Shown here one piece after another: positions 9,538 to 19,855 of a DNA stretch of 64,000 nt (position 1 is the first letter of the stretch; each line of letters opens with the position of its first letter). Under the pieces are notes generated by a model. It had not been told where the DNA came from, did not search any database, and saw only the letters and a program-made list of their open reading frames with translations. This DNA is from Gallionella sp. (lineage in GTDB: Bacteria > Pseudomonadota > Gammaproteobacteria > Burkholderiales > Gallionellaceae). The position numbers and the translations under genes are program-made. The stretch is taken from assembly GCA_028714895.1 (NCBI GenBank), contig JAQTLM010000002.1:1-64000 (forward strand). Direction: 5' to 3'.

Positions 9538-10854
9538 GTGAGCGCAGTGGCTAAGGGTGTAGGCAAGAGTAAGTATGGTGATTTAGGTCAGCGTCTTTGG
9601 TTTTTGCTGGGCGCGCTGGTGGTATTTCGCATTGGCGCGCATATCCCCGTGCCAGGTATTGACCCGACGGTATTGGCGGATCTGTTCAAGTCGCAAAAAG
9701 ACGGCATTCTGGGCATGTTCAACATGTTCTCGGGTGGCGCGCTGGAACGTTTTACGATTTTTGCGCTGGGGATCATGCCGTACATCTCCGCGTCGATTAT
9801 CATGCAGTTGGCTGCGATAGCGGTTCCGCATATTGAGCAGTTGAAGAAAGAAGGCGAAGCAGGACGCCGCAAGATAACGCAGTACACCCGCTACGGCACA
9901 TTGGCTTTGGCGTTGTTCCAGGCGTTTGGTATCTCGGTGGCGTTGCAGTCGCAGCCGGGTTTGGTGCCGAATCCGGGCGCAATGTTCCAGTTAACCTCGG
10001 TGGTTACTCTGGTGACCGGCACGATGTTCCTGATGTGGTTGGGCGAACAGATTACCGAACGCGGTCTTGGAAATGGTATTTCGCTGATTATTTTTGCCGG
10101 TATCGCGGCAGGGTTGCCCAATGCAATTGGTAGCACGCTGGAGTTGGCGCGCACCGGTGCCTTTTCCATCCCGCTGGTGTTGTTGCTGTTCTTCGGTGCG
10201 ATAGCGGTCACGGCTTTGGTGGTGTATGTCGAACGCGGTCAGCGCAAGATTCTGGTGAACTATGCCAAACGGCAAGTGGGTAACAAGGTTTATGGCGGAC
10301 AAAGTTCTCATCTGCCGCTGAAGCTGAATATGGCCGGCGTGATCCCGCCTATTTTTGCCTCAAGCATTATCCTGTTTCCTGCGACGATTGCTGGCTGGTT
10401 CGGTAGCGGGGAGGGCATGAGCTGGCTGAAAGATATCAGCGGAATGTTGTCTCCCGGACAGCCAATTTATGTGCTGGTGTATGCGACGGCGATTATATTT
10501 TTCTGTTTCTTCTACACGGCGCTGGTGTTCAGTCCGAAAGAAACAGCGGACAATTTGAAAAAGAGCGGCGCTTTTTTGCCCGGTATCCGTCCCGGCGAAC
10601 AAACTGCGCGCTACGTTGAAAAGATCATGCTGCGCCTGACTATGATTGGCGCGGTGTATATCACTCTGGTTTGTTTGCTGCCGGAATTTCTGGTGGTAAA
10701 GTGGAACGTGCCGTTTTACTTTGGTGGTACATCGCTGTTGATCCTGGTGGTGGTAACGATGGACTTCATGTCGCAAGTACAGTCTTATCTGATGACTCAT
10801 CAGTATGAAAACCTGCTGAAGAAAGCCAATTTCAAGGGTGGGTCTGCGCGCTAA
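9538..10854 (+). CDS. secY: Preprotein translocase subunit SecY
   Basis: 438 residues (E. coli 443), with ten hydrophobic helices. SecY forms the protein-conducting channel of the inner membrane with SecE and SecG. Visible marks: the plug/TM2 region [23 protein letters not shown] and the cytoplasmic loop before TM10 with [14 protein letters not shown]. The start is GTG at 9538, preceded by a weak Shine-Dalgarno (AAGG, nine bases upstream); a second GTG at 9547 is in phase. The stop overlaps the infA ATG by 1 nt. Confidence 0.98.
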   Translation: MSAVAKGVGKSKYGDLGQRLWFLLGALVVFRIGAHIPVPGIDPTVLADLFKSQKDGILGMFNMFSGGALERFTIFALGIMPYISASIIMQLAAIAVPHIEQLKKEGEAGRRKITQYTRYGTLALALFQAFGISVALQSQPGLVPNPGAMFQLTSVVTLVTGTMFLMWLGEQITERGLGNGISLIIFAGIAAGLPNAIGSTLELARTGAFSIPLVLLLFFGAIAVTALVVYVERGQRKILVNYAKRQVGNKVYGGQSSHLPLKLNMAGVIPPIFASSIILFPATIAGWFGSGEGMSWLKDISGMLSPGQPIYVLVYATAIIFFCFFYTALVFSPKETADNLKKSGAFLPGIRPGEQTARYVEKIMLRLTMIGAVYITLVCLLPEFLVVKWNVPFYFGGTSLLILVVVTMDFMSQVQSYLMTHQYENLLKKANFKGGSAR

Positions 10855-11072
10855 TGGCTAAAGAAGATGTGATTCAGATGCAGGGCGAGATAGAGGAGTC
10901 GTTGCCGAACGCGACATTTCGAATCAAGCTGGAAAATGGTCATGTGGTGTTGGGTCATATCTCGGGGAAAATGCGTATGCATTACATTCGCATTCTGCCC
11001 GGAGACAAGGTGACCGTGGAGTTGACACCATATGATTTGAGTAAGGCGCGCATTGTGTTCCGCGCCAAATAG
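10854..11072 (+). CDS. infA: Translation initiation factor IF-1
   Basis: 72 residues, the standard length, forming a single S1/OB fold ([27 protein letters not shown]). IF-1 blocks the A site during initiation. Its ATG uses the last base of the secY stop, so it is probably translated by re-initiation. Placement between secY and rpmJ is normal for Betaproteobacteria. Confidence 0.98.
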   Translation: MAKEDVIQMQGEIEESLPNATFRIKLENGHVVLGHISGKMRMHYIRILPGDKVTVELTPYDLSKARIVFRAK

Positions 11073-11095
11073 TTAAGCGAGTAAGGAGAAGAAAA

Positions 11096-11209
11096 ATGAG
11101 AGTGCAAGCATCAGTAAAAAAGATATGTCGTAACTGCAAGATCGTCATTCGTAAGCGTGTAGTGCGCGTTATTTGCGCAGAACCGCGGCACAAGCAACGC
11201 CAAGGCTAA
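11096..11209 (+). CDS. rpmJ: 50S ribosomal protein L36 (zinc form)
   Basis: A 37-residue gene (start [17 protein letters not shown]). It has the zinc ribbon CxxC...C....H (C11, C14, C27, H32), the usual zinc-containing L36. A strong Shine-Dalgarno, AAGGAG, lies 8 nt before the ATG. Its stop is followed by the alpha-operon promoter. Confidence 0.97.
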   Translation: MRVQASVKKICRNCKIVIRKRVVRVICAEPRHKQRQG

Positions 11210-11239
11210 TTGAATAAAATTAGCGCTTAGTGATATAAT
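11210..11239 (+). promoter_or_regulatory. Sigma70-type promoter of the alpha operon
   Basis: TTGAAT (11210-11215), an 18-bp spacer and a perfect TATAAT (11234-11239) end 29 nt before rpsM. The run TTTTAAAA just downstream is AT-rich as in many strong promoters. It would let rpsM-rpsK-rpsD-rpoA-rplQ be transcribed apart from spc. Confidence 0.75.
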
Positions 11240-11268
11240 TTTCGTCTTTTAAAAGATAGGGTAGCTGC

Positions 11269-11634
11269 ATGGCACGTATTGCAGGGGTCAATATCCCCAA
11301 CCATCAACACGCTGTGATTGCCTTGACTGCAATCTACGGTATCGGGCGCGCCCGCTCGCAAGATGTTTGCGTGGCGGCTGGCGTGAATTCCAGCACCAAG
11401 ATGAAAGATTTGACTGACGCAGAGGTTGAGAAGCTGCGCGAGCAAGTCGCCAAGTTCACGGTGGAAGGTGATCTGCGTCGTGAAACGACGATGAACATCA
11501 AGCGCCTGATGGACTTGGGTTGCTATCGCGGCCTGCGCCATCGCCGTGGTTTGCCATGCCGTGGCCAGCGCACTCGCACCAACGCACGCACCCGTAAGGG
11601 TCCGCGCAAGGCGATTGCCGGCGCCAAGAAGTAA
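11269..11634 (+). CDS. rpsM: 30S ribosomal protein S13
   Basis: 121 residues (E. coli 118). Start [30 protein letters not shown] and the basic C-terminal tail [14 protein letters not shown] that contacts tRNA. S13 pairs with S19 in the 30S head. It is the first gene of the alpha operon here. Confidence 0.98.
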   Translation: MARIAGVNIPNHQHAVIALTAIYGIGRARSQDVCVAAGVNSSTKMKDLTDAEVEKLREQVAKFTVEGDLRRETTMNIKRLMDLGCYRGLRHRRGLPCRGQRTRTNARTRKGPRKAIAGAKK

Positions 11635-11664
11635 GTTTGCTATAACGCATTAGAGGATTAGATT

Positions 11665-12054
11665 ATGGCCAAGCCAAGCACGAAGGTGCGCAAGAAAGTC
11701 AAAAAGAACGTAGCCGAAGGTATTGCGCACGTTCACGCTTCCTTTAACAACACTATCGTCACCATTACCGACCGCCAAGGCAATACCCTGGCATGGTCGA
11801 CCAGCGGTGCGCAGGGTTTTAAGGGCTCGCGCAAGAGCACGCCGTTTGCAGCGCAGGTGGCGGCCGAAACAGTGGGCAAGGCTGCAGTTGAATGCGGCGT
11901 TAAAAATCTTGAAGTGCGCATCAAGGGACCCGGCCCAGGCCGCGAGTCCGCAGTGCGCGCATTGAATGCGGCTGGTTTTAAGATTACCAGCATCTCCGAC
12001 ATTACACCGGTGCCGCACAACGGCTGCCGTCCGCCTAAAAAGCGCCGTATCTAA
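11665..12054 (+). CDS. rpsK: 30S ribosomal protein S11
   Basis: 129 residues, as in E. coli. Conserved [17 protein letters not shown] and the end [18 protein letters not shown]11 is on the 30S platform next to the E-site mRNA. It lies 30 nt after rpsM with the Shine-Dalgarno GAGG. Confidence 0.98.
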   Translation: MAKPSTKVRKKVKKNVAEGIAHVHASFNNTIVTITDRQGNTLAWSTSGAQGFKGSRKSTPFAAQVAAETVGKAAVECGVKNLEVRIKGPGPGRESAVRALNAAGFKITSISDITPVPHNGCRPPKKRRI

Positions 12055-12071
12055 TTTTTTGGGAGTCGATC

Positions 12072-12701
12072 TTGGCTAGAAATCTTGATGCAAAATGCCG
12101 TCAGTGCCGCCGCGAAGGCGAAAAGCTGTTCCTGAAGGGCGAAAAATGTTTTACCGATAAGTGTGGTGTTGAGCGCAGGGCTTATCCGCCCGGTCAGCAC
12201 GGCCAGAAAAAGAATACCCGTCTGTCCGAGTACGGCGGCCAGTTGCGTGAAAAGCAGAAAGTTCGCCGCATTTACGGTGTGCTGGAAAAGCAATTCCGCC
12301 TGACTTACAAGCAAGCGGAAAGCCAACGCGGCATCACCGGCGAAAGCTTGTTGCAGATTCTGGAATCGCGCTTGGACAATGTTTCATACCGTATGGGTTT
12401 TGGCGCGTCGCGTGCCGAGGCGCGTCAGGTGGTTCGCCACAATGGCGTTCTGGTAAATGGCAAGCGCGTCAACATTCCTTCCTATCAAGTGCGTCCCGGA
12501 GACGTGGTTGAAGTGGCCGAAAAATCCAGGACGCATCTGCGTATCAAAGCTGCACTGGCTGCGGCCGAACAGCGCGGATTCCCGGAATGGATCGAAATGG
12601 ACACCAAAGCGCTTAAGGGAACATATAAAGCCAAGCCACAACGTGCCGAACTGCCTGCAACCATCAACGAGCATCTCGTGGTTGAGTTGTATTCCAAGTA
12701 A
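12072..12701 (+). CDS. rpsD: 30S ribosomal protein S4 (zinc-binding form, TTG start)
   Basis: 209 residues (E. coli 206). The start is TTG at 12072, giving [18 protein letters not shown]. No ATG is available before the conserved N-terminus. Four cysteines (C9, C12, C26, C31) match the zinc-binding form known from Thermus S4; E. coli S4 lacks this set. The S4 RNA-binding domain follows ([25 protein letters not shown]). In E. coli S4 represses the alpha operon. The rare start codon could lower translation; that is inference. Confidence 0.97.
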   Translation: MARNLDAKCRQCRREGEKLFLKGEKCFTDKCGVERRAYPPGQHGQKKNTRLSEYGGQLREKQKVRRIYGVLEKQFRLTYKQAESQRGITGESLLQILESRLDNVSYRMGFGASRAEARQVVRHNGVLVNGKRVNIPSYQVRPGDVVEVAEKSRTHLRIKAALAAAEQRGFPEWIEMDTKALKGTYKAKPQRAELPATINEHLVVELYSK

Positions 12702-12718
12702 TCCACGTGGAGTAGCGT

Positions 12719-13687
12719 ATGCCTAAGAATGAATTTTTAAAGCCCCGCATCATTGATGTGCAAAAGATTTCCGCCACCCAGGCAAAGGTGGTGATGGAGC
12801 CTTTTGAGCGTGGCTACGGCCACACATTGGGTAATGCATTGCGCCGTATCCTGTTGTCTTCCATGCCTGGCGCCGCGCCGACCGAAGTAAAGATGGCCGG
12901 CGTGTTGCACGAGTACGCAACCATCGACGGCGTGCAGGAAGATGTCGTAGATATCCTGCTGAACCTGAAGGGCGTGGTACTGCGTCTGCATAATACGCAG
13001 GAAGTCGTGCTGACCCTCAAGAAAGAAGGACATGGCGTGGTGACTGCCGCCGATATCAGCGGCAATGCCGATGTCGAAGTGGTCAATCCGGATCACGTGA
13101 TTGCGCATCTGACTGCCGGCGGCAAGCTGGATATGCAAATCAAGGTTGAGCAGGGGCATGGCTATGTTTCGGCAAATGCCCGCCAGGTGTCGAGCGAAAC
13201 GCGTGCCGTCGGGCATATCGCGCTGGACGCATCGTTCAGCCCGGTCAGCCGCGTCAGCTACGCAGTTGAAAGCGCGCGTGTCGAGCAGCGCACCGACCTT
13301 GACAAGCTGGTGATGAATATCGAAACCAATGGTGCCATTGACCCTGAGCAGGCGATTCGCAATGCTGCGCGTATCCTGGTCGATCAATTCTCCGTATTCG
13401 CCGCTTTGGAAGGTACCGAGCCGGTCGTCGAGAAGGTGCAAGCACCCAAGGTTGACCCGATCCTGTTGCGTCCGGTGGATGATCTGGAACTGACACCGCG
13501 TTCTTCCAACTGCCTCAAGGCGCAAAGCATCCACTATATCGGCGATCTGATTCAATACACCGAAAACGATCTGCTGCGCACTCCGAATCTTGGACGCAAA
13601 TCGTTGAATGAGATCAAGCAGGTTCTTGCCGAGCACAACTTGTCGCTGGGCATGAAGCTGGAAAACTGGCCTGTAGCCGTCGCTTAA
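12719..13687 (+). CDS. rpoA: RNA polymerase subunit alpha
   Basis: 322 residues (E. coli 329). The N-terminal assembly domain has [21 protein letters not shown]. The C-terminal domain has [40 protein letters not shown], which contacts UP elements and activators. It sits between rpsD and rplQ as is standard. Confidence 0.99.
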   Translation: MPKNEFLKPRIIDVQKISATQAKVVMEPFERGYGHTLGNALRRILLSSMPGAAPTEVKMAGVLHEYATIDGVQEDVVDILLNLKGVVLRLHNTQEVVLTLKKEGHGVVTAADISGNADVEVVNPDHVIAHLTAGGKLDMQIKVEQGHGYVSANARQVSSETRAVGHIALDASFSPVSRVSYAVESARVEQRTDLDKLVMNIETNGAIDPEQAIRNAARILVDQFSVFAALEGTEPVVEKVQAPKVDPILLRPVDDLELTPRSSNCLKAQSIHYIGDLIQYTENDLLRTPNLGRKSLNEIKQVLAEHNLSLGMKLENWPVAVA

Positions 13688-13723
13688 AGCAGCGAAATAA
13701 ATCAGAATCAAGAGAGGCAAATC

Positions 13724-14110
13724 ATGCGTCACCGTTTAGGCTTAAGAAAACTCAATCGCACCAGCAGCCACCGTCTGGCGATGTTCCGCAACATGACCGT
13801 GTCGCTGTTGCGTCACGAACTCATCAAGACCACGCTGCCAAAGGCCAAGGAACTGCGCCGCGTCGCAGAACCCATCCTGACGCTGGGCAAGACCCCGAGC
13901 CTGGCAAATCGCCGCCTGGCATTTGCCCGCCTGCGTGACCGTGAAATGGTTACCAAGCTGTTCGACGAACTCGGCCCGCGCTACGCGGCACGCAACGGCG
14001 GCTACCTGCGCATTCTCAAATTCGGTTTCCGTCAGGGCGACAATGCCCCGATGGCGCTGATCGAACTGATGGATCGCCCGGCAGAAGCTACAGCCGTTGA
14101 TGTTGAGTAA
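13724..14110 (+). CDS. rplQ: 50S ribosomal protein L17
   Basis: 128 residues (E. coli 127). It starts [20 protein letters not shown], the family signature, and ends after a short acidic tail. It is the last gene of the alpha operon and is followed by two hairpins and a terminator. Confidence 0.98.
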   Translation: MRHRLGLRKLNRTSSHRLAMFRNMTVSLLRHELIKTTLPKAKELRRVAEPILTLGKTPSLANRRLAFARLRDREMVTKLFDELGPRYAARNGGYLRILKFGFRQGDNAPMALIELMDRPAEATAVDVE

Positions 14111-14114
14111 TTAG

Positions 14115-14187
14115 CGCACCCGCTCATGCTGGGTGCGTCGAAAGATGTTTCAGCATTAAACGAAAAGCCGGACATGTCCGGCTTTTT
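14115..14187 (+). terminator. Terminator region of the alpha operon
   Basis: A first stem CGCACCC/GGGTGCG (14115-14137) is followed by a strong 9-bp stem (AGCCGGACA/TGTCCGGCT, 14166-14183) with five T at 14183-14187. The second is a textbook rho-independent terminator. Confidence 0.88.
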
Positions 14188-14218
14188 GCATTTTTGACAA
14201 ACTTAACAGGAGACACTC

Positions 14219-15196
14219 ATGGCAAACTGGTTCGCAGACAACTCCCTATCCATAGGCCGCACGCCGCTGGTGCGCCTCAACCGCATCACCGACGGCGCGC
14301 CCGCCACCATCCTGGCCAAGATCGAAGGGCGCAACCCAGCCTACTCCGTCAAATGCCGCATCGGCGCGGCGATGGTCGCGGATGCCGAAAAGCGCGGCCT
14401 GCTTGGCCCGGGCAAGAAACTCGTCGAGCCGACCAGCGGCAACACCGGCATTGCGCTGGCCTTTGTCGCCGCCGCGCGCGGCATTCCGCTCACCCTGACC
14501 ATGCCGGAAACCATGAGCATCGAGCGGCGCAAACTGCTGGTTGCGTTCGGCGCCACTTTGGTGCTGACCGAAGGGGCCAAAGGCATGAACGGCGCGATCG
14601 CCAAGGCCGAAGAAATCGCCGCCTCCGATCCGGAGCACTACGTTTTGTTGCAACAGTTCAAGAACCCGGCCAACCCTGCCATCCACGAACAGACCACCGG
14701 CCCGGAAATCTGGAACGACACCGACGGCAAGGTCGATATTTTCGTCTCCGGGGTCGGCACCGGCGGCACGATTACCGGCGTATCGCGCTACATCAAGAAT
14801 ACCAAGGGCAAAGCCATCACCTCGGTTGCGGTTGAGCCGACCGCCAGCCCCGTCCTCACCCAGCAACGTGCCGGTGAGCCGCTGAAACCCGGCCCGCACA
14901 AAATCCAGGGCCTCGGCGCAGGCTTCGTGCCGGACACCCTCGATATGTCGCTGGTGGACGAGGTCGAGCAAGTGACCAACGAAGACGCGGTGCTATATGC
15001 CCGCCGTCTGGCGCATGAAGAAGGCATCCTGTCCGGCATCTCCAGCGGTGCGGCGGTTGCTGCCGCAGTGCGCCAGGCCAACCGTCCGGAGAATGCGGGC
15101 AAGACCATCGTCGTCATCCTGCCCGACTCCGGCGAACGCTACCTCAGCTCGATCCTGTTCGAAGGGATGTTTGACGAGAAGGGTGTTGCGGTTTAG
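14219..15196 (+). CDS. cysK: Cysteine synthase A
   Basis: 325 residues (E. coli CysK 323). O-acetylserine + sulfide -> cysteine, a PLP enzyme of the cytosol. The PLP lysine is K45 in [10 protein letters not shown]. The substrate loop [11 protein letters not shown], the phosphate-binding [11 protein letters not shown] and the C-terminal [10 protein letters not shown] are all present. The overall pattern ([14 protein letters not shown]) matches CysK better than CysM. It starts after the Shine-Dalgarno AGGAGA. It is a single gene between the alpha operon and the convergent arfB. Confidence 0.95.
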   Translation: MANWFADNSLSIGRTPLVRLNRITDGAPATILAKIEGRNPAYSVKCRIGAAMVADAEKRGLLGPGKKLVEPTSGNTGIALAFVAAARGIPLTLTMPETMSIERRKLLVAFGATLVLTEGAKGMNGAIAKAEEIAASDPEHYVLLQQFKNPANPAIHEQTTGPEIWNDTDGKVDIFVSGVGTGGTITGVSRYIKNTKGKAITSVAVEPTASPVLTQQRAGEPLKPGPHKIQGLGAGFVPDTLDMSLVDEVEQVTNEDAVLYARRLAHEEGILSGISSGAAVAAAVRQANRPENAGKTIVVILPDSGERYLSSILFEGMFDEKGVAV

Positions 15197-15212
15197 GCGA
15201 GCCGGGGAATCG

Positions 15213-15623
15213 CTATTCCTCAACCTTGCCCCGCAACGCCTTCAGTTGGCCGCGTTGAGTTTTACCTTCGATCCGCCTTTTAACTGAACCTCTGGTCGGC
15301 TTGGTTGCGGTGCGCTTCCTGGGCGTGATGCCTGCGCTTTTGATCAAAGCCTGAAGCCGCGCAAGCGCATCCTCCCGGTTCTTCTCCTGGCTGCGATAGC
15401 GCTGCGCCTTGATGACGATGACCCCGTCGCCGGAGATGCGCCGGTCGGTTAGCTGCCTGAGTTTTTCCTTGTAGTCATCCGGCAGCGACGACGCATTGAT
15501 GTCAAAGCGCAGATGAATCGCGGTCGAGACCTTGTTGACGTTCTGGCCGCCCGCGCCCTGCGCACGAATCGCATGCAATTCGATCTCGGCATCGGGGATG
15601 GAAATGTGGCTGGATATTTTCAT
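15213..15623 (-). CDS. arfB: Alternative ribosome-rescue factor ArfB (peptidyl-tRNA hydrolase)
   Basis: 136 residues from the ATG at 15621-15623 (E. coli YaeJ/ArfB 140). It has the catalytic GGQ loop ([24 protein letters not shown]) and a long basic tail ([20 protein letters not shown]...) that enters the empty mRNA channel of stalled ribosomes. A longer frame reaches 15656, but those extra codons come from the palindromic repeat at 15637-15668. It is convergent with cysK. Confidence 0.93.
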   Translation of the reverse strand: MKISSHISIPDAEIELHAIRAQGAGGQNVNKVSTAIHLRFDINASSLPDDYKEKLRQLTDRRISGDGVIVIKAQRYRSQEKNREDALARLQALIKSAGITPRKRTATKPTRGSVKRRIEGKTQRGQLKALRGKVEE

Positions 15624-15636
15624 CGTAGCTTGAGTT

Positions 15637-15668
15637 GTAGCGTGCGCTGTGCGCACAGCGCACGCTAC
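15637..15668. repeat. Palindromic repeat, GTAGCGTGCGC family, loop-less copy
   Basis: A perfect 32-bp palindrome (GTAGCGTGCGCTGTGC and its complement) between arfB and uvrA; it overlaps the last codons of uvrA. The same arms occur at 21664-21722 and 28926-28984 around a loop of 15-19 nt. Here the loop is missing. Confidence 0.9.
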
Positions 15669-18487
15669 GGCTTTTTCATCGCTTGCTTCAAATATTTCCC
15701 CGTGACGCTGTTCTTGTCCTTGGCGATGTCCTTCGGCGAGCCTTGCGCGATGATGCGGCCGCCGCCGTCGCCGCCTTCCGGGCCGAGGTCGATTACCCAG
15801 TCGGCGGTTTTGATCACGTCGAGGTTATGCTCGATCACCACCACGGTGTTGCCCTGGTCGCGCAGCTTGTGGATCACCTTCAGCAGCAGCGCGATGTCGT
15901 GGAAGTGCAGCCCCGTGGTGGGTTCGTCGAGGATGTACAGCGTGCGTCCGGTGTCGCGCTTGGACAGTTCCAGCGACAGCTTCACGCGTTGCGCCTCGCC
16001 GCCTGACAGCGTGGTCGCGGATTGTCCCAGCGTGATGTAGCCCAGGCCCACATCCAGCAGCGTCTGCAGCTTGCGCGCGATGATAGGCACAGGCTTGAAG
16101 AACTCGTGCGCCTGCTCCACGGTCATCTGCAATATCTGGTGGACGTTCTTGCCCTTGTAGTTGATCTCCAGCGTCTCGCGGTTGTAGCGTTGGCTGTGGC
16201 ACACGTCGCACGGCACATACACGTCCGGCAGGAAGTGCATCTCCACCTTGATCATGCCGTCGCCCTGGCAGGATTCGCAGCGCCCGCCCTTGATGTTGAA
16301 CGAGAAGCGTCCCGGTCCGTAGCCGCGTTCGCGCGCCGACGGCACCCCGGCGAACAGCTCGCGGATCGGCGTGAACAGACCGGTATAGGTGGCGGGGTTG
16401 GAGCGCGGCGTGCGCCCGATCGGCGACTGATCGACGTTGATCACCTTGTCGAAAAATTCCAGCCCGCTGATCTCGGCATAGGGCGCGGGTTCGGTGTTGC
16501 TGCCGTACAAGTGTTGCGCCACGGCGGGATACAGCGTGTCGTTGATCAGCGTGGACTTGCCGGAACCGGATACGCCGGTCACGCACACCAGCAGGCCGAC
16601 CGGCAGGTTCAGCGTGATGTCCTTCAGGTTGTTGCCGGAAGCGCCGACGATGTGCAGCATGCGTTCCGGGTCGGGCTTGAGAGATTTTTCCGGCATCGGG
16701 ATGCTGCGGCGGCCGGTCAGGTAATCGCCGGTGAGCGACTGCTCGCTCTGGCAGATTTCCTCCGGCGTGCCCTGCGCGACGACCAGCCCGCCGTGTTCGC
16801 CCGCGCCCGGCCCCATGTCCACCACATAGTCGGCATGGCGGATCGCCTCTTCATCGTGTTCGACCACGATCACGCTGTTGCCCATGTCGCGCAGCTTCTT
16901 CAGCGTTTGCAGCAGGCGGTCGTTGTCGCGCTGGTGCAGGCCGATGGAAGGCTCGTCGAGCACATACATCACGCCGGTCAGGCCGGAGCCGATCTGCGAC
17001 GCGAGGCGGATGCGCTGTGCCTCGCCGCCGGACAGCGTTTCGGCGGAGCGTTCCAGCGAAAGATAATCCAGCCCGACGTTGTTGAGGAAGGTCAGGCGGC
17101 TGGCGATCTCCAGCACGATCTTTTCCGCGATTGCCTGCTTGTGGCCTTGCAGCTTCAAGCCCTGGAAGAAAGTCAGCGCCTGCTTCAGCGGCAGTGCGCT
17201 GATCTCGTACAGGTTCATTTCCGCGACGCGAACATGGCGCGCTTCCAGGCGCAGGCGCGTGCCCTTGCATTCCGGGCAGGGGCAACTGTTCAGGTATTTC
17301 GCCAGCTCCTCGCGCACCGCGGGCGAGTCGGTCTCCTTGTAGCGGCGTTCCAGATTGTTGACGATGCCCTCGAAGGCATGTTCGCGCAGCATCGGTTTGC
17401 CGCGCTCGTTGATATATTGGAACGCGATCTCGGTCTTGCCGCTGCCGTACAGGATCACCTGCTGAATCTTCTCCGGCAGGCTTTCAAACGACTGCTCGAT
17501 GTCGAAGCCGTAATGCTTCGCAAGGCCGGCGAGCAACTGGTGATAAAACTGGTTGCGCCGATCCCAGCCCTTGATCGCGCCGGAACTCAACGACAACTGC
17601 GGAAAGGCGACGATGCGCTTGGGATCGAAAAAGCTGATATTGCCGAGACCGTCGCACTTCGGGCAGGCACCCATCGGGTTGTTGAACGAGAACAAGCGCG
17701 GTTCCAGTTCCGGCAGCGAGTAGCTGCAAATCGGGCAGGCGAATTTTGCCGAGAACAGGTGCTCTTTTTCGGTATCCATCTCCACCGCCAGCGCGCGTCC
17801 GTCGGCGTGGCGCAACGCGGTCTCGAACGATTCCGCCAGGCGCTGCTTGGACTCCGCATTCACCTTCAGCCGATCCACTACGATCTCGACGGTGTGCTTT
17901 TTGGTTTTCTGCAACGCCGGCAAAGCGTCGATTTCATAAACCTTGCCGTTGACGCGTAGCCGCGTGAAACCCTGCGCGCGCAGCTCGTCGAACAGGTCCA
18001 GTTGCTCGCCTTTGCGCTCCACGACCAAAGGAGAAAGAATCATGATCTTCGTGCCTTCCGGCAGATTCAGCACATGATCCACCATCTGCCCGACGCTCTG
18101 CGCCTGCAACACCAGATCGTGCTGCGGGCAATACGGGTCGCCGGCGCGCGCGAACAGCAGGCGCAGGTAATCGTGAATCTCGGTGACCGTGCCGACCGTG
18201 GAGCGCGGGTTATGCGACGTGGCCTTCTGTTCGATTGCGATCGCCGGAGAAAGCCCCTCGATCAAGTCCACGTCCGGCTTTTCCATCAACTGCAAAAACT
18301 GCCGCGCATAGGCCGACAGCGATTCCACATAGCGCCGCTGCCCCTCGGCATACAAGGTGTCGAAGGCGAGTGAGGACTTGCCCGAACCCGACAACCCGGT
18401 GATCACCACCAGCTTGTGGCGCGGCAGATCGAGGTTGATGTTCTTCAGGTTGTGCGTGCGCGCACCGCGAATTTTGATTTGTTCCAT
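15665..18487 (-). CDS. uvrA: UvrABC excinuclease subunit A
   Basis: 940 residues (E. coli 940) from the ATG at 18485-18487 ([16 protein letters not shown]); a longer frame reaches 18556 but lacks conservation. UvrA recognises DNA damage in nucleotide excision repair and loads UvrB. Two ABC ATPase halves are visible: Walker [10 protein letters not shown] and GVSGSGKST, two LSGGEAQR signatures, and zinc modules with CPIC...CPKC and CESC...CDVC. It is transcribed alone, from a promoter at 18519-18547. Confidence 0.98.
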   Translation of the reverse strand: MEQIKIRGARTHNLKNINLDLPRHKLVVITGLSGSGKSSLAFDTLYAEGQRRYVESLSAYARQFLQLMEKPDVDLIEGLSPAIAIEQKATSHNPRSTVGTVTEIHDYLRLLFARAGDPYCPQHDLVLQAQSVGQMVDHVLNLPEGTKIMILSPLVVERKGEQLDLFDELRAQGFTRLRVNGKVYEIDALPALQKTKKHTVEIVVDRLKVNAESKQRLAESFETALRHADGRALAVEMDTEKEHLFSAKFACPICSYSLPELEPRLFSFNNPMGACPKCDGLGNISFFDPKRIVAFPQLSLSSGAIKGWDRRNQFYHQLLAGLAKHYGFDIEQSFESLPEKIQQVILYGSGKTEIAFQYINERGKPMLREHAFEGIVNNLERRYKETDSPAVREELAKYLNSCPCPECKGTRLRLEARHVRVAEMNLYEISALPLKQALTFFQGLKLQGHKQAIAEKIVLEIASRLTFLNNVGLDYLSLERSAETLSGGEAQRIRLASQIGSGLTGVMYVLDEPSIGLHQRDNDRLLQTLKKLRDMGNSVIVVEHDEEAIRHADYVVDMGPGAGEHGGLVVAQGTPEEICQSEQSLTGDYLTGRRSIPMPEKSLKPDPERMLHIVGASGNNLKDITLNLPVGLLVCVTGVSGSGKSTLINDTLYPAVAQHLYGSNTEPAPYAEISGLEFFDKVINVDQSPIGRTPRSNPATYTGLFTPIRELFAGVPSARERGYGPGRFSFNIKGGRCESCQGDGMIKVEMHFLPDVYVPCDVCHSQRYNRETLEINYKGKNVHQILQMTVEQAHEFFKPVPIIARKLQTLLDVGLGYITLGQSATTLSGGEAQRVKLSLELSKRDTGRTLYILDEPTTGLHFHDIALLLKVIHKLRDQGNTVVVIEHNLDVIKTADWVIDLGPEGGDGGGRIIAQGSPKDIAKDKNSVTGKYLKQAMKKP

Positions 18488-18518
18488 GCCAAGCTGCGAT
18501 CCATAAATACGACCGGAC

Positions 18519-18547
18519 AATATACGCGAATTTCGATGCATTCCCAA
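18519..18547 (-). promoter_or_regulatory. Candidate promoter of uvrA
   Basis: On the minus strand: TTGGGA (18542-18547), a 17-bp spacer, TATATT (18519-18524), about 30 nt before the uvrA ATG. No clear LexA box of the CTGT-N8-ACAG type was found. Confidence 0.5.
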
Positions 18548-18618
18548 CCCGTGCAACCATGCTGGTTGCTCCCTTCCCCCGCCAGCGTGAGAAGGGCTGG
18601 GGATGAGGGATTGTGAGC

Positions 18619-18646
18619 TTGCGCCCGCACTGCAAATTGTTATAAC
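18619..18646 (+). promoter_or_regulatory. Candidate promoter of the mazEF-like pair
   Basis: TTGCGC (18619-18624), a 16-bp spacer, TATAAC (18641-18646), 30 nt before the antitoxin ATG. Upstream, 18560-18610 holds remnants of short palindromic repeats. Confidence 0.45.
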
Positions 18647-18676
18647 ATAGTTGCCACATCAAGTTCGGAGAAAATC

Positions 18677-18913
18677 ATGCGTACCAGTTTAAGAAAAGTG
18701 GGCAATTCCCGTGGGGTCATCATTCCCGCTACCCTGCTGGCCGCCTGCGAAATGGGCGACGAAGTGGATATCAGGCTGGAAGGCAAAAATCTGGTGATCG
18801 CGCCAGTCAAGGCTCCCCGTGCTGGTTGGTTTGAGGGCTATAAGCCTGAAGCTGACTCCGAGCCGTTCGCCGCACTGCCTGCGGATGAAGGGAGCGAGGA
18901 ATGGGTATGGTAA
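18677..18913 (+). CDS. MazE-like antitoxin (AbrB/SpoVT fold)
   Basis: 78 residues. The N-terminal swapped-hairpin DNA-binding domain reads RTSLRKVGNSRGVIIPATLLAAC, typical of AbrB/MazE antitoxins; the C-terminal acidic/aromatic part (GWFEGY...DEGSEEWVW) is what usually wraps the toxin. A good Shine-Dalgarno (CGGAG) precedes it. It overlaps the toxin gene by 13 nt, the usual antitoxin-first order. It probably represses its own promoter. Confidence 0.9.
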   Translation: MRTSLRKVGNSRGVIIPATLLAACEMGDEVDIRLEGKNLVIAPVKAPRAGWFEGYKPEADSEPFAALPADEGSEEWVW

Positions 18914-19215
18914 AGCGCGGCGAAGTGTATTGGGTCAATCTTGATCCGATCATCGGCACCGAGGTCAAGAAAACACGCCCGGCATTGGTAGTCTCGCCCG
19001 ATGATCTGAATGCCGCGTTGCCGCGCGTCATCATCGCGCCGCTCACCAGCAAAGGACAGCAGCTTGGCTGCAGGCCAAAGGTGAAATTCGCGGGTAAGTC
19101 AGCACGCATTCTGCTCGATCAATTGCGTTCGGTGGATAAAGCTCGTCTGGCCGGAAAGATGGGAAAAATTGACCAGGCGGTGTGGCATCCGGTTCTGCTG
19201 GAAATGCTGGTATAG
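18901..19215 (+). CDS. MazF-like endoribonuclease toxin (PemK/MazF family)
   Basis: 104 residues. MVKRGEVYWVNLDPIIGTEVKKTRPALVVS is the standard PemK/MazF N-terminus; the RP and the following T/S (IIAPLTSKG) are the conserved catalytic-site region. Such toxins cut mRNA at short sequences and are neutralised by the partner at 18677. In-phase ATGs at 18901 and 18907 are both possible. Confidence 0.92.
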   Translation: MGMVKRGEVYWVNLDPIIGTEVKKTRPALVVSPDDLNAALPRVIIAPLTSKGQQLGCRPKVKFAGKSARILLDQLRSVDKARLAGKMGKIDQAVWHPVLLEMLV

Positions 19216-19316
19216 CGACGCGGGGAGAAAAGTGATGCTGGCCCTTTGGCTCAACGTTCGTCTGGATGCAAATTTTTCATATTGAAATGCGGGCTATCCG
19301 CGTGTAACCTGCCGCA

Positions 19317-19646
19317 ATGGACAATGGTGACGGCATTCTTTTGCAAATCCGCGAAGCAGCAAAAAAGAGGTATCTTTTCCTTCCACATGCGATTCGACAA
19401 ATGAACAGACCGGAGCGCATGATCAGCACGAGAGAAATTCGCCAGGTGATCGAACATGGCGAGGTTGTCGAAAATTACCCGAACGATGCCAGAGGCCACA
19501 GTTGCTTGATGCTCGGCAGCGGAGAGTCTAACAGGCCAATTCATGTGGTCTGTGCCAACAAAGAAGAATTTCTGGCTATCATCACAGCCTACATTCCCGG
19601 TGAAAAGGAATGGAGCAATGATTTCAAGACAAGGAGAGCACCATGA
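19317..19646 (+). CDS. DUF4258 family protein, probable toxin
   Basis: 109 residues. The block FLPHAIRQMNRPERMISTREIRQVIEHGEVVENYPND...SCLMLG resembles the DUF4258 fold, related in layout to MqsR/BrnT-like small RNases. It overlaps the next gene, a YgiT-type zinc protein, by 4 nt. That toxin-first order is the MqsRA arrangement. Family assignment is from memory of the pattern; ribonuclease activity is inference. Confidence 0.75.
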   Translation: MDNGDGILLQIREAAKKRYLFLPHAIRQMNRPERMISTREIRQVIEHGEVVENYPNDARGHSCLMLGSGESNRPIHVVCANKEEFLAIITAYIPGEKEWSNDFKTRRAP

Positions 19647-19855
19647 AATGCTTGTACTGCCAAGGAGAAATGAAAAAGGGAGAAACACCGTTCCATATTG
19701 ACCGGAAGGGCTGTCACTTGACCTTGGACAGCGTTCCGGCATGGGTGTGCTCTCAGTGTGGCGAATCCTATTTCGAGGCGGCAGAAGTCGATGCCATTCA
19801 GGATCTCATCCAGTCCGTCGAACAAAAAACTCACGCCATCGCACTGGCAGCTTGA
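19643..19855 (+). CDS. YgiT-type zinc-finger antitoxin
   Basis: 70 residues with two CxxC pairs (C3-C6, C37-C40) as in the N-terminal zinc domain of MqsA/YgiT: MKCLYCQGEMKKG...WVCSQCGESYFEA. It lacks the MqsA C-terminal HTH domain and ends after EVDAIQDLIQSVEQK. It is coupled to the DUF4258 gene and therefore probably its antitoxin. Confidence 0.82.
   Translation: MKCLYCQGEMKKGETPFHIDRKGCHLTLDSVPAWVCSQCGESYFEAAEVDAIQDLIQSVEQKTHAIALAA

Noticed and set aside
14190..14200. TTGACA before cysK as a -35 box
   Set aside because: A -10 box at normal spacing would fall on the cysK start codon and none is seen.
15624..15656. N-terminal extension of ArfB
   Set aside because: The extra codons are part of a palindromic repeat; the conserved protein starts at 15623.
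16022..17959. 645-codon plus-strand frame opposite uvrA
   Set aside because: Antisense shadow; uvrA is complete with all ATPase and zinc motifs.
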